Positions 11,386 to 23,307 of a stretch of DNA of 64,000 bases are shown here, in pieces (the first letter of the stretch is position 1; the number at the start of each line of letters is the position of its first letter). The notes below the pieces were generated by a model, which ran no database searches, had not been told where the DNA came from, and was given only the letters and a program-made list of their open reading frames with translations. A program made the translations under genes and the position numbers. The stretch is from Lepus europaeus (lineage: Eukaryota; Chordata; Mammalia; Lagomorpha; Leporidae). The stretch lies in contig NC_084828.1 in the NCBI RefSeq assembly GCF_033115175.1, positions 36,020,388 to 36,084,387 on the forward strand. Direction: 5' to 3'.

Positions 11386-11500
11386 TTCCCATAAAAAAAG
11401 ATTAACAAGAAAAAGCATACATATGTATTTAATATAATTTTTATGTGACATATCAGCATTTATTAGGAAATAAAGACCCTTAATTAAGACCAAAAGAGAG
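11386..11500. repeat. Old repeat, copy 1 of a related pair
   Basis: GGAGTTCCCATAAAAAAAGA, then TTAACAAGAAAAAGCATA and TTTTTATGTGACAT. The same ordered motifs recur at 11890-11990, about 505 bp downstream. I do not recognise the family. Confidence 0.5.
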
Positions 11501-11632
11501 ATACCTATGTATTTTTTGTGTGTTAGTTTTGATGTGGAAATGACTAGTCAAGTTTTCAAGACAAAAGACAATCAGGAAAGATATGGCTCTTCCTGGGAGG
11601 GAAAGGATCAAGAACAAATGAATATGTCAAAG

Positions 11633-11889
11633 TCATACATAACCAGAGTCACAATCCAAACAAGAGAATTTTAACCTACTAATCTGAATTTGGAAAAGAG
11701 AAAAACAAAATGTTTTGTACCTTCTTCTCAGAGCCAGGCAGTACAGGGAGATCCAGGAGAGCTCATCTTGGCAAGAATTCTGATCTTCCAAAGGCTCCAG
11801 TGGCAATGGCGGTCTCTTGGCCATTTCTCTCTGGGTGAGAGACTATAAATGAAAAAATATCTTTTATTTCCATCCTAGGTTCATGGCTG
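11633..11889. other. Spacer between two related repeat copies
   Basis: Unique-looking sequence between the paired repeats at 11386 and 11890. A 63-codon minus-strand frame here (11633-11824) resembles no protein I know. Confidence 0.35.
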
Positions 11890-11990
11890 AGGTCCCCATA
11901 ACAAAAGCCATTAACAAAATAAAGCATAAAAACTGATTGAATAAGTAAGTTTTACAAGACATGGGAGACTTTGTGACTGAATGCTCACAC
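11890..11990. repeat. Old repeat, copy 2 of a related pair
   Basis: GAGGTCCCCATAACAAAAGC, CATTAACAAAATAAAGCATA and AGTTTTACAAGACATGGG parallel the copy at 11386. A weaker relative (TGTTAACAAGAGAAAAACAC) is at about 24090. Confidence 0.5.
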
Positions 11991-12009
11991 AAAAACCTGT
12001 GCATATTTT

Positions 12010-12325
12010 AAAAAGATTTATTTAATTGAAAGGCAGAGTTACAGAGAGAGAGAGAGAGAGAGAGAGAGCAAGCTCTTCCATCCAGTGGTTCACTTCCCAG
12101 TGGCCACAATGGGCTGGGTCAGGCCAAAGTCAGAAGCCAGGAGATTCATCTGGGTCTCTCATGTGAGTGCAGGGGCCCAAGCAATTGAGCCATCTTTTGC
12201 TGCTTTCCTAGGCACATTAGCAGGAAACCAAATTGGAAGTGAAGTAGCTGGGACTCAAACTGACACCCATATGGGACGCTGGCATTAGCAATGTAGGCAG
12301 TGGCTTAACCTGCTGGACAAGTATG
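12010..12325 (-). mobile_element. C-type SINE
   Basis: Antisense tail AAAGATTTATTTAATTGAAA, then GGCAGAGTTACAG, a GA array (about 12043-12068), the body, and a head ending in GTGGCTTAACCTGCTGG. Confidence 0.9.
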
Positions 12326-13214
12326 CAATTGTGAAGAAAGGCAGTTGACAAGGAAGTGACCTAACCATAATAACAGGAATGAACTGATGGGAATTTAGCA
12401 AGCCCTGTTTGTTCAAATTCCTCTCTGTGTATTTAATAAAATTATTCTTTTTTTATTTTATTTTGTTCTAGGTAAAGGAAGACATTTGTCAGATAGATAT
12501 CTCTGATCTTCTCCAGGGGAAGGTCAGAGATTCCTTGCTGGGTTTTATGATCTTCCTCAGGAAAGCAAGTGACACATATGCTGTTTGTTCAAACACTAAG
12601 GTGCCATGCTTTGGGAAAACAAGTCCTGAAACATCTCTGTCCCCCATCCCCATGGCACCCTCTGGTTCCTTCCCTCTTCAGCTTGCCTCTATTAAGTAGC
12701 CATCCCATGTTCATCCATTTCTTCTATCTTTATCTATGCTGAGACCTGTTAACAGATGATGGCATTGATTTCTCTCATCATCAGGACTCACAATTAGGGT
12801 AAGGCAGTTATCCAGGTACAAAATAGAGAAAGTATCAATCCAAGTGTTTATGGCAAAATCAATTCAGCCTTTAATATGTAAGTAGCTTTATTGAAAGGGG
12901 CAGACGAAGACATGAAAATACCTTTACAGAGAATTTTCTATAAAATAAAAATGAAAAAAAAAATTAGCTTTTTCTGCTTATCTTCAACTATATCATAGTT
13001 CCTAAATACTTCTTTTGTGTAAGACAATAAAAATGTATTCTATTGTATTATCTAGGACAGCTAGCTCCTTTAACAAGTATACCCAGAATTTCTATAGCTA
13101 AGATGCTTTTTGGTCAAAGTGGAATTATTCCATGGCTCAGAGTAAAACCCTACATCATTAATATGCATTGGATGGCTTCTTATTTTCTTTATGCATTGCC
13201 CATAGACTTCATAA
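12326..13214. other. Intergenic stretch, nothing firm
   Basis: The segment 12350-12700 has LTR-like texture (CCCCATCCCCATGGCACC, CTTCCCTCTTCAGCTTGCC) but I cannot define ends or a family. Confidence 0.35.
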
Positions 13215-13690
13215 ATGCTATGGCTTGGATAAGGTTTAAATATGTCCATACTTATATTCAAAGGCTCATGTGATACAAACTTCAGGCCTGGTGTAGTGAT
13301 GATAAGAGGTACTAGAACATTCAGAAGGAGGGCTAGTGACAGATAGTTCACTTAGAGCAACACCTTCAGAAAAGATTAGTGTCATTCTTGCAGGATGAGG
13401 TGAATGTTTTTGTGTGTGTGACAGTTCTCATGAGAATGGGCTATTGTAAGGAAATTAGGAACTTCTCTTGAATCCTTTTTTTTTTCCTCTGTATATGCCA
13501 CTTAACACTCTCACACGCACTCCTCACATTGTGATGCCATCTCCCATAAGGCCCTTTCAGAGTTGAAAGAAAGAAGCTGCCCTGCTCTTCAGCAACCACA
13601 ACTGGGAACTAAATGTGCCTGTTTTCTTTGTAAAGTACCCAGCCTCAGGCATTTTATTATAGCAACAGAAATGACAACGATTATATACTA
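13215..13690 (+). mobile_element. MaLR-like LTR, degraded
   Basis: GCTATGGCTTGGATAAGG, GCTCATGTGATACAAACTTC, then CAGTTCTCATGAGAATGGGC, CCATCTCCCATAAGGCCC and GTAAAGTACCCAGCCTCAGG follow the motif order of MaLR LTRs. It is diverged and the ends are approximate. Confidence 0.62.
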
Positions 13691-15320
13691 TGCTTTATCT
13701 TGACTAAACCTAACAACTAATTGAGTGGTTAAATAACTATCCTTTCAAGCAGACAGTCCAGAGCTTTGCATTCCTTCTTAGGGTTAAAAAGATTTGTTTC
13801 ACATAGTAAATCAGGGATCCAGGACTCAGACAATAGATCATTTTGAACTCTTTATTTTCCAAGTCTTTCTGAGCATTATTATCCAACAGGTAAGAGGAGA
13901 GAGGAGCACAGAAACTCTCACTAGGGAGGATGTGGGGGACCAGCTTTGGAAAGGCCACGCATCACCTCTGGTCTCCTTCCATTAGTTCAGTCTCAGTCCT
14001 TTAACTGCACCTGATCACAGGGAGACTTGAAAAGTGATATGGCTATGGAAATGAGTTTACTGTACAGCTCAGGAATCTGCCACACTGTGACAGATAGCCT
14101 GTATTTAAACTTTTCAAAAGAACTCTATCCATTTGTCTTACATACTGTATTAAGTTCAGGCTTCACTCCAGTGTAGCATCAATTCCCTCCTAATCTTAAC
14201 AAATTAATTTCTCAGCACACCCCATGAAGGCCTTCCTTTTCATCTAATTTACTTTCCATTCACCAGTCCTATTACCCTGACTTTCATAGGTCATTTCAGT
14301 TCACTGCATTTGGATATATCCCTGTGTCTTCCATCAACTCCTAATCCTTTCAAAACATGACTTAACACTCACCTTTTCTTGAAGATTTTTCAAGATGCAT
14401 AAAGCTAAATCTCTGACCATGCTCACATAAATAGCCTCTCAACAATACCAATTTCCCCTATCCTTTCTAACCTTATATTTCTAGGATCCCCGGGAAGGAT
14501 AATAGTTAGAGGTATAAATTCATGAACAAGATTAGTAATCTGTGAGCCTAAGGTGGAACCCTCCATCAACAGTCACTTGATTATATTGACATTCATCCAA
14601 GGCCTGTGGACTTCTTCAAAAATTAATGCTAACTTCTGGTCCTAACCTATCAAGCTTTTAGGGGGTTCTTTAATCTTTGTAGGGATTTCTCCATAGTTTT
14701 TATTTTCTTTCAGTTTATTTTATTTAGAATAGTAGGAACAGATGAAGAAATCTGGAGGAAAAAAGATCACAAAATTTTAATATAAAGTGAAACATTCAGA
14801 ATGCCTTCCAACCATATTAAAATGCTTCAAAAATTTGTATATATATATTCATAAATACACAAATATGTATGTATAACATATACATCCATTTTGAGATATA
14901 TATCTCAGAGATATGTCTTCAAAGTTTTCTTTCTACTTTTTAGTTATGTCTTTTAGACTAAATAGCTTACCCTAAAAAAATACATATATCCTTCTTTTAA
15001 CTTTTTAAAAAATTAACCTCTTTTATAAAGTAAAGGCATAAGCTAGAGAACTGGTTGTAGGAATCTAAATAGAAAGTGAATAAAATGTGGAGATGAAATT
15101 TAGAAAAACAAAGGTCAAATACGCTGGAATACTAAAAGTGAAACCTACCTATGGAATTATCTGCATCAGAAGAATTTATGGGATTTTGTGGACTTCATTA
15201 TAGTATTTCCACTTCAGATTTTAAATTTTCACATAAAATCATTTTCACTATCATGCACATGGATTAAGGGTACTCTTCCCAGTAGAAGAACACACAATTA
15301 TTCTCTAAATAAAAATATTC
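13691..15320. other. Long intergenic stretch without recognised features
   Basis: About 1.6 kb of AT-rich sequence with only short chance frames. A small TA-rich patch lies at about 14838-14905. Confidence 0.45.
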
Positions 15321-15635
15321 CAGGAGGAGAGAATGGTACAGTGGATTAATATGCTGGTTTGGTGGTCCACGTCCTATACTGGAATACATGGGTTCAATTC
15401 CCAGCTCAAGCTCCTGACCTGAGTGCCAATTGCACTCTAGGAGGCAGTAGATTATGGTCCAACTACTTGGGTCCTTGCCGCCCACACAGGAGACATGGAT
15501 GGAGTTCCAAGCACCTGAACTCAGTCAGGCCTGACCCCAGCTGTTATAGACATTTGGGGAATGAAATAGTATCTGAAACATCTCACTTCTCCGCTTCCAT
15601 CTTTCTTCTTTTCAAATTAAATAAATTATCAACAA
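15321..15635 (+). mobile_element. C-type SINE, older copy
   Basis: Degraded head (GAGAATGGTACAGTGGATTA), body GACATTTGGGGAATGAAATA, and a tail of TTTTCAAATTAAATAAATTA. Confidence 0.8.
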
Positions 15636-16127
15636 AAGAGAAAGTACTGCATGCAAAATTCTCCATCAAATTGAATTTCTTAACATCAAGCCTGAGTCCC
15701 TATCTGTCACATCAATGTCAAACTCAATGGAGATCCCTCATTTTAAAACAAATACCCAATGTGGAGTTTTTCTGCCTGGGTGTCCTAGAACTCAGACTCT
15801 GGTAGCCAGCAGGGGTTCTGTTCCTACAGTGGGGGTGAGAACAATGCATGACCTGCAGCTGAGTAGCCAAGTTTTTAACCTGCACTTGCTAAACTGATTT
15901 TGCTTTTCCATTCTTTTTTCATGAGTCTCAAATGTGTTCCTCACTAGAATCATCAGGGGAGCACTAAAAATGCTGATCCCCAGACCTCTCACTGTCCAAA
16001 TTAATGCACCTTCCCCAGCTGGTGGCCCCAGGAAAGCATCTCACAGGTCTTAACTGGATCTGCGGACTTTTCTTTCCTCTGCAGTCAGTCCTGCTCAAAA
16101 CTCACTTGACTTCATTTCTCCTCAAAG
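15636..16127. other. Intergenic stretch, nothing recognised
   Basis: No coding or RNA gene signal. GAATCATCAGGGGAGCACTA and nearby sequence may be a relic of an old mammalian repeat. Confidence 0.35.
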
Positions 16128-16138
16128 CTCCTTAGGCA

Positions 16139-16474
16139 GGCTGGCGCCGTGGCTTAACAGGCTAATCCTCCACCTTGCGGCGCCGGCACACCGGGTTCTA
16201 GTTCCGGTTGGGGCGCCGGATTCTATCCCGGTTGCCCCTCTTCCAGGCCAGCTCTCTGCTATGGCCCAGGAAGGCAGTGGAGGATGGCCCAAGTCCTTGG
16301 GCCCTGCGCCTGCATGGGAGACCGGGAGAAGCTCCTGGCTCCTGGCTTTGGATCAGCGAGATGCGCCGGTCACAGCAGCCATTGGGGGGTGAACCAAAGG
16401 CAAAAAGGAAGACCTTTCTCTCTGTCTCTCTCTCACTGTCCACTCTGCCTGTCAAAAAAAAAAAAAAAAAAAAA
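16139..16474 (+). mobile_element. Young C-type SINE, full length
   Basis: GGCTGGCGCCGTGGCTTAAC head with the GC-rich insert, CTGCCTGTC and a poly(A) of about 20. Target duplication CTCCTTAGGC (16128-16137 and 16475-16484). Confidence 0.94.
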
Positions 16475-16590
16475 CTCCTTAGGCTGAAAGGAAACAGGGC
16501 TGAGAAGCAATTTTCTTAAGTCATTCCTAAGTCTTATTTTAAGTTTTCTAAAAGTGACTCTAGACAATATTTTCTTTAAAAAGTCCAGCT

Positions 16591-16880
16591 TGGGGTGAAC
16601 TTTTGGGGCAATCATTGAGCTGCTGCTTGGGACACCCACATCCCATGTCAGGGCAGCCAGGTTCCAGTCTGAAATTTGTTCTCTATTCTAGCTCCCGGCA
16701 CACTAATGCAAACCATATGGAGTACTTAAGAGCTCAAGGACCCATGTGTGAGACCCAGATTGAATTCCTGGCTTCTGTCATAGACCTGGCTCATCCTTGG
16801 CCACTGCAGGCTTTTACAACATAGTAATAATAATTATTCAAATAAAATTACCCTCTTTCCAATAAAATTTAAAAAAAAAT
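16591..16880 (+). mobile_element. C-type SINE, old and degraded
   Basis: TTGGGACACCCACATCCCAT, CCCATGTGTGAGACCCAGAT and a TTCAAATAAAAT tail identify it; much of the head is eroded. Confidence 0.72.
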
Positions 16881-16984
16881 TTTTTTTAAAAAGCTCAGTT
16901 TCCTGAAATTAAAAAAAAAAACTCAAATTGTTAATCAAATTCATAATTTGCTTTTATGTGAGAAAATTTATTTTAAAAGCTTAT

Positions 16985-17283
16985 CTTTAAAACTTTTTTT
17001 GAAAGGCAGACAGAGAAAGAAACAGAGAAAGACATCTCTCACCTGGTGGTTCACTCTCAAAACACCCACAACCAGGTACTAACACATTCAATCTGTCTCG
17101 CCCACATGGGCGGCAGGAACCCAAAACTCTTGAGCCATTATTTGCTGCCTTCGGGGTGTACAATAATAGGAAACTGAATCCAGGAGCAGATCAGGTCTCG
17201 AACCCAGGCACTCAGAACCCAGAGCCCAGAGCTCACAGGCATCCTCAGGGGTATCTTAACTGCTGTGCCAACTGCCTGCTCCC
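16985..17283 (-). mobile_element. C-type SINE, old copy
   Basis: The plus strand shows TTTGAAAGGCAGACAGAGAA, GGTGGTTCACTCTCAAAACA and a terminal TGTGCCAACTGCCTGCTCCC, which matches the head of other old minus-strand copies (for example 63585-63889). Confidence 0.75.
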
Positions 17284-17429
17284 ATTGTAAATACTTCAAA
17301 ATAGACGTTTCCCTAATGGTGGAAATACACCACATTCCTACCTTTGAACCAACTGTATTTATTGAACATCTACCTATGAAGTGACAGAAATTCTTTGCTT
17401 GGCCAAAATTTATTCAGGTTTCTGAACCC

Positions 17430-17750
17430 TCCTGTTGGCCCATCTGTGTATTTACTCATACAACCCAATTTTAACAAAGAATCCAGCTAAGTCAGCTTAG
17501 CAGGAATCTCCCTACCGCCACTCAGCACATCCCCCCAGTATCTGATAGGGTTCCTCATGTCCACCATCCCCCAAGTGAGGTCTGATTACCCTAGCCCTAT
17601 TTAATAAGAGTCTCGTTAGTCAGGTTAGCCAGAATCCCGCTGACACTTGATGTTTTCTCTTAGTAATTTCCATTCACTGACACCACCCTGCTCCAATTCC
17701 CACGTGCCCAAGCTATGTTTGGAGTTGAGCCCAATCTCTTTCCTTTACCA
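17430..17750 (+). mobile_element. LTR-like segment, interrupted
   Basis: CCCCCCAGTATCTGATAGGG, CTAGCCCTATTTAATAAGAG, GAATCCCGCTGACACTTGAT and GAGTTGAGCCCAATCTCTTT read like a retroviral LTR. It stops where a SINE chimera begins, and I cannot find its 3' end. Confidence 0.45.
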
Positions 17751-17876
17751 CTGCCTTCCGGGCCACAGCAGAGAGCGGGACCGGAAGAGGAGCAACCAAG
17801 ACTAGAAGCCGGCACCCATATGGGATGCCGGCGCTGCAGGCAGAGGATTAACCAAGCAAGCCATGGCGTTGGCCCC
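17751..17876 (-). mobile_element. SINE head half, inverted
   Basis: CTGCCTTCCGGGCCACAGCA to TGGCGTTGGCCCC is the 5' (head) part of a C-type SINE read backwards. It abuts a plus-strand SINE body that lacks its head. Confidence 0.85.
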
Positions 17877-18122
17877 CTGGTTCCACTTCTAATTCCAGCT
17901 TCCTGATAATGTGTACCCTGGCAGACAGCTGGTAATGTCTCAAGTACTTGGGTCCCTCCCACCCATGTGTGAGATCTGCATTAAATTGTACACTCCTGAC
18001 TTCAGCCTGGTACAGGCCCAGCTGCTGGGAAATTTGGGGGAGTGAAACAGCAGATAGATCATTTCTCTCTCTCTCTCTCTTTCTCTCCCTCACTCCCTCC
18101 CTCCCTCCCTCATTAAAATAAA
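17877..18122 (+). mobile_element. SINE body half, head missing
   Basis: It starts at GGTTCCACTTCTAATTCCAG and runs to the CT array and CTCCCTCCCTCC, then ATTAAAATAAAT. With the preceding entry it makes a head-inverted composite. Confidence 0.85.
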
Positions 18123-20180
18123 TACAGTTACCAGAAGTTGAAAGCTAGACTTCATGACTACAAAAAGTACCTCATTAACTTCCTGCTCATATATATTCAC
18201 CCACCCATAATCAGGCTGGTCTGATCCAAACACAGCGTTTGCAAAATTGCTTTATCTGTTATTAATTGCTTAATGGGAGGGTGGAAATTTGATTTCATAT
18301 TAAAAACACATAGGATTGCAGTGCCTACGTTCCTGTGATTTTTAGTATATGTGCTACTAAAGCGAGCAGAATTCTTGCTAGTTTTGATACCCTGGTATAA
18401 ACATATTTCAATTTTGATTTAAAGAAGAGCAATCATAGAATGTTTTATAACATTCCTTGACCCTGTCAGCAAAGAATTTAAATATAATTCACAAGGAAGT
18501 CTGTGAGTGAATATGAGTATTGGCACTTCCACGAGTCTGAATGTATTTTATTCTTTCTACATTCACACAGAAGATTTGTCATGGAGTAAATAAAAAAAGA
18601 TGAAAATCCCCAAATCCAAGAAGGCAGGAGACAGGAAAAGAAAGAGTAGGTGAGGAATAGAGGAAAACATTGTTACAAATAGAGCAAATCTTTCTGTTGC
18701 AAAGTAGAATGAAGAAACAGAAAATTACTTGCAATCATTCATTTCAAATAGTTCCCCTTAGTCTGAATTTAGTAGCTTCATTCTACTTATTTTGAGTGCC
18801 AATATCAGTAAAATATATCTTTTTTCCTTTTATTTCGGTGTCTGGAAAAGGGGCTAGTGGCCTAGACTACAGACAGACAGGGCTAAATGAGCTTTCTAAA
18901 GAAATCAATTGATTTTGGCAGAGTTCTGGGTATGCAACACCCATTGCTTACCAGTCTAAGAGTGTAATGATTAACATTTGGCTTCTCATTTTTTTTTTAC
19001 TTACTACTGGGACTTGCTAGCCTTTGATCACCTTTCTGTTTCACTCCTTGTTCTTTAGTTCCACAAATTATTCGCATAAATTGCATGTGAGTTTCCTTTC
19101 ATCTTCTCATCCATGTTCTTTCTATCCACCAGCTAACACCTATTGAATTATTTAGCCATTTAGGAAGACTCCCTACAGTGGAATGTGATCCCAATCCTAT
19201 TTTCTTCATGAAGGCCAAAATGGATAACACTAAAATTTGCCACAAAACAGCTGATCCTCACTGTGGTCTTTAGAGCCACCATGCTCCAGATTCAATACTA
19301 AAACTGTGAGGAGCCCATTATCTCTATAGGGAACATTTTGTGGTCAAGAGAAGTGGCTGTAAAAAAAATTATAGAAGCAAAACTTGATTAAATAACTAAC
19401 TTGAAATACTGCTATTTTCTTTATCAGAGATAATTATGTTTGAAATTCATACTAGAAAGATACTTTGAAAAGTTGATCCATAAGCTCAGACTGAGTATCT
19501 TATAGATACTAAGCAAATAATATGCCAGATTCTATGTTAGAGATTTTACCTATTATGACATTAATATTCTAAAACAATCCCTTATTTACAACAAGAACCT
19601 GAAAATCAGAGAAGGCAAACAGAAAACCAATTGGCAATGCTAGAGAGAGAAATATCCATCTTTGAATCTAGGTATCAAGGAATACAGACCATATGTTTTT
19701 GTCACAAGATGGCCTACCTGAAGTAGATACATGTGCCAGATTCTTATTTCTCCTTTTCCAAATTCTATCTGTTCATAATGTTACTAAACCACCATTTTAA
19801 CCATTTTAATAACCTTCCTCTTTTTTTAAGTGAATGAATATACAATGTTCTTATACTTGTGTAAGGTAAGAGACTAAAAATCTTTTTCTTTCCCTTTCTT
19901 AATTCAGAGCTGAGGGCGCTTTTACTAACAAGAAGAAACCAAATATACTTACTTAATGTAACTTTTAGGCAACACAGGAACCATCATGAAAAAAGGGAGA
20001 GTCAAAAAATCAAACATGAAACTTCTTACAGCAGACATGAGGAAGAGTGGATATGAAATCAGATTGTTAATTAGGTCTCCTCTTGACAAAGTCTCCTGCT
20101 GTGTCTCCTCACTCCTTCCCCAAAACCTTTCCTGTCCTAGTCTTTAAAAATAGTTTCTCGCCTTAATAGTCACATTAAAT
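18123..20180. other. Two kb of intergenic DNA, nothing recognised
   Basis: AT-rich unique-looking sequence with no convincing ORF, repeat or RNA gene. Confidence 0.45.
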
Positions 20181-20672
20181 CACTGTTGCTTAAGCCGTTT
20201 TTTACAGGCTTCACCACTAAGTTGGCCTAAATCAACTTCAACTAGACCAAAGTTTATCAGCTGGCCCTCACATGCCAGAGAAGCAGGATTATGACTTAGA
20301 GAACCAAAGCCGTGCACACCCTAACCCCTCACAGAGCCCAGCATTGGAAAATGAGAAGAGGAAGAGTCGGACAGCTTTAGGAAGCAAGGGGCCTTAGATG
20401 ACAAATCTCTGGACTGGACTCTTCCTCGTAGCAGTACACACACGAGCCTGCCATGGGACCACCAATCAGGAATTACCCTGTCAACAGGTCCACACGTGGT
20501 CTTAACTGACCCCATGAAAGTTTTCCCAGAGCCCTAGTCAGGGAGACAGATTTGAGTTTTACATCTCTCCATGTAGGGGAGCCAAGGAGATGAAGCCTTT
20601 CTTCTCCCCAGAGACTGGCATCACAGATTGGCTTTTTGAGCATCGGGCAATGAACCTACTTGCGTGATAACA
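20180..20672 (+). mobile_element. 5' LTR of a class I endogenous retrovirus (start approximate)
   Basis: The R/U5 part is clear. GGAGACAGATTTGAG is followed by a decayed poly(A) region (GGAGATGAAGCCTTTCTTCT) and a U5 that ends GATAACA, with a terminal CA at 20671-20672. A primer-binding site follows after five bases. The U3 start is a guess because I could not find a matching target duplication. Confidence 0.6.
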
Positions 20673-20677
20673 GGTTT

Positions 20678-20695
20678 TGGTGACCCAGAAGGAAC
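20678..20695 (+). other. Retroviral primer-binding site, tRNA-Trp-like
   Basis: TGGTGACCCAGAAGGAAC begins with the obligatory TGG just downstream of the LTR end. It matches the complement of a tRNA-Trp 3' end best in its first nine bases. The assignment is tentative. Confidence 0.5.
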
Positions 20696-21685
20696 TTGAG
20701 GTCCTCTGGCTGCTTCCTGTGGTCACACCGCTGCAGCGTCATGATGTCTCCCACCACCAGGACTGAACGGAAAACCACCTAGATCAGAATACTGGCTTGA
20801 TCCATGGGTTCACCTTACTTAGCAGTAGTTTGAGCCTCGTCACACTTCCTTCTTGCTTTTGATAAAAGAAACTGCTTCTTGAACAAGGCAGCTCTTGGTA
20901 AGAGATCTCAAAAGAGCAGTATCACCTCCGGCCTCGACTCTGGTTCCCAGGTTCTTCTAGAGCCGCATTTGGCTCCACCCAGAGTCCTGCTGGTGTGAAT
21001 CCCTAATCTGGATAATGAGAGGCAGGGCTGTGCTTTATACAGAGAAACTCCAGGTAGTCTGAACTGGATATGTGTTATTTGTCCAGGTCTGTTATGGTTT
21101 GTGTCGATTCATGTTGTCTGTAGAGTAAGAAAAGGTGAGTCCTGGGCAGCCAGAAAAACTAAAAACAAAACAAAACAAAACCTTGACTAAGGTTTTATGA
21201 GAGGCTTCAGACTCCAAAGATAAGAGTCACTATGATTCTCCCTGACCCAAGAGTGTGTAGTGAGGCAACTCACAGTCTGGCAGGGTATCGGGACATTGGC
21301 CCATGATGGGTGTCAGCATGGTACAGCATTCTATCGAAGCACATACCTTCCTTCTGGGTCAGAGGCTCCTACCTGTATCTCATTTAGGGGGCAAAGATAA
21401 AGGATCCATCCCCCACTTCTCTGAGCCCTTCCATGCCTCATTAAGTGTATGAGAAAAACCTGAGACACTGGAGAGGCAACCCAGCTCCTTGGTAATTTGT
21501 AGAGAAATTACCTCCACAAGCAGCACATGTGGACCCCACACCAGGCCATAGAGCAGACTTCTTGTGACTTTCCCATAAACAATCATTGTAGAACATGCTG
21601 GGAGGATGCCAGGTGACAATCATTTGGGTTGCATTCTGCAAACTAGGCAATATTCAGTTATGAACCTATGAAGAGGAAAAAGATG
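20696..21685 (+). mobile_element. ERV leader and decayed 5' gag
   Basis: The segment lies between the primer-binding site and recognisable capsid sequence. GTTATGGTTTGTGTCGATTC and the ATGTTGTCTG that follows resemble a gammaretroviral leader. Matrix coding is too decayed to outline. Confidence 0.45.
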
Positions 21686-22014
21686 GTGGGATCAGTGCTG
21701 TGGCGCAGGGGGCTAAGCCACACCTAAGATGCTGGCATCCCATATGAGTTTGAGTCTTGGCCGCTCCACTTCTGACCCAGCTCCATGCCAGTGTGCCTGC
21801 GCCCATGACAGCCACATGGGAGACCTAGGTGGAGGTCCAGGCTTCAGGTATTAGTTTGGCCCAGGCCTGGCTGTTGTGACCATCTGGGGAGTGAATCGAC
21901 AAATGGAAGATCTGCAGGTGTGTGTGTGTGTGCATGTGCTCAGGTTTCTCTCTCTCTCTCTCTGTAACTCTTCCTCCAAATAAATAAGTAAACCTTTAAA
22001 AAAGAAAAAAAAAA
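21686..22014 (+). mobile_element. C-type SINE inside the ERV
   Basis: GGGATCAGTGCTGTGGCGCA head, complete body, a GT run (about 21917-21932), a CT run and AAATAAATAAGTAAACC. It interrupts the gag region, so it is younger than the ERV. Confidence 0.92.
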
Positions 22015-22119
22015 GTGATGCTTTTCTGCAACAGAGTACAGTTTCAGAAAAGGCCTGACAGGAATCGGAACTGCTTTCATGAGATAAATTCAAACAACCA
22101 TGGCCCTGATGGCCTCGCA

Positions 22120-22971
22120 ATTTCAGTACGACATCTACCTGGAATCCAAGTGACCTAGATAATCAGGTAAAGCTAAATCACTGTAGCTAGTGTCTGGTTA
22201 TCAGTATGCAAGAAGGAATACTGAAGCAAAAACAATTTAAGAACCGAGAGATTCAACAGGGAACCCAGGAAAATCCCTCTGCCTTCCTGGAGGGAATTTT
22301 TTAAGCTTCCCAACAGTATACGGATATTGATCCAGATCTCCAAGAAAACATGAGGTTAATGAACATAACAGTTATCAGACAACGTTCCCCAGCCATCAGG
22401 AGGAGATTACAAAAATGAGAGGAATGATTGGAAATGCAAATGTCCTAACTGGTGGAGATTTGTTTTCAGGTTTTCAATAATAGAGACCCAATACACAAAG
22501 AACAGAGCACTGTGGGAATTGACAGCATGGCACTGTACAAGCAACAGACTTACTCAGGGGCCACTACACCAAACAAAAGACACCATGAGTAATTTCACTC
22601 CCACTCCACATCAAATGTTCAAACACTGGAGAGGGGAACACCAAAATTAGGATGAAACCACTATGCTTCTTGTAAATAGGAAGGCATTGTACAAAGAATT
22701 TTCCCAACACACTACATTGAAGAGGAGGCTACAGATGCTTCAGCTGACAGTGATGAAGAATGATGGGTCTTGGGGGCTTCCTCCATAGATACAGACAATG
22801 GATAGTTCCCACTGGGAACCTCACAGAACTCGCTGCAGGGAAGAAACCTGTGGACATTTTGGTCAAGACTGGACATACCTACTACAAAGTCTTAAACTGC
22901 CAGCCACTCTTATCTCAAAGAACCATGATGGTCACAGGAGTTTCTGGAAAAATCTCAAAGAGGGGCCAGCA
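22120..22971 (+). pseudogene. Class I ERV gag (capsid, nucleocapsid) and protease remnant
   Basis: This is a decayed gammaretrovirus-like coding region. Around 22245-22330 a translated frame matches the capsid major homology region (NPSAFLEGIF, interrupted by a stop). VFNNRDP ends the capsid region at about 22490. A single Cys-His knuckle is recognisable at about 22660-22706, with a stop inside it and lost metal ligands. The protease follows at about 22830-22960 (KPVDILVKTG, MMVTGVSGK). The catalytic Asp position reads Lys and several stops are present, so no product can be made. The family-level call rests on the order capsid, knuckle, protease. Confidence 0.8.
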
Positions 22972-23307
22972 CTGTGGCACAGTGGGTTAAACCCCTGGCC
23001 CACAGCGCCGGCATCCCATATGGATGCCGGTTCAAGTCCCTGCCTCTCCACTTCTGATCCAGCTCTCTGCTATAGCCTGGGAAAGCAGTAAAGATGGCCC
23101 AAGTCCTTGGGCCCCTGCACCCATGTGGGAGACCCAGAAGAAGCTCCTGGCTCCTGGCTCCCAGCTCCTGGCTTCGGATAAGCTCAGCTTTGGCAATTGT
23201 GGTCATTTGGGGAGTGAACCAGCGAATGGAAGACTTCTCAATCTCTCTCTGGCTCTGCCTCTCTTTGTAACTCTTTCAAATAATAAATAAATAAATCTTA
23301 AAAAAAA
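22972..23307 (+). mobile_element. C-type SINE inside ERV protease
   Basis: GGGGCCAGCACTGTGGCACA head, CCGGCATCCCATATGG, body with a small internal GGCTCCCAGCTCCT duplication, and AATAAATAAATAAATCTTAA. The protease sequence continues on the far side. Confidence 0.95.
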
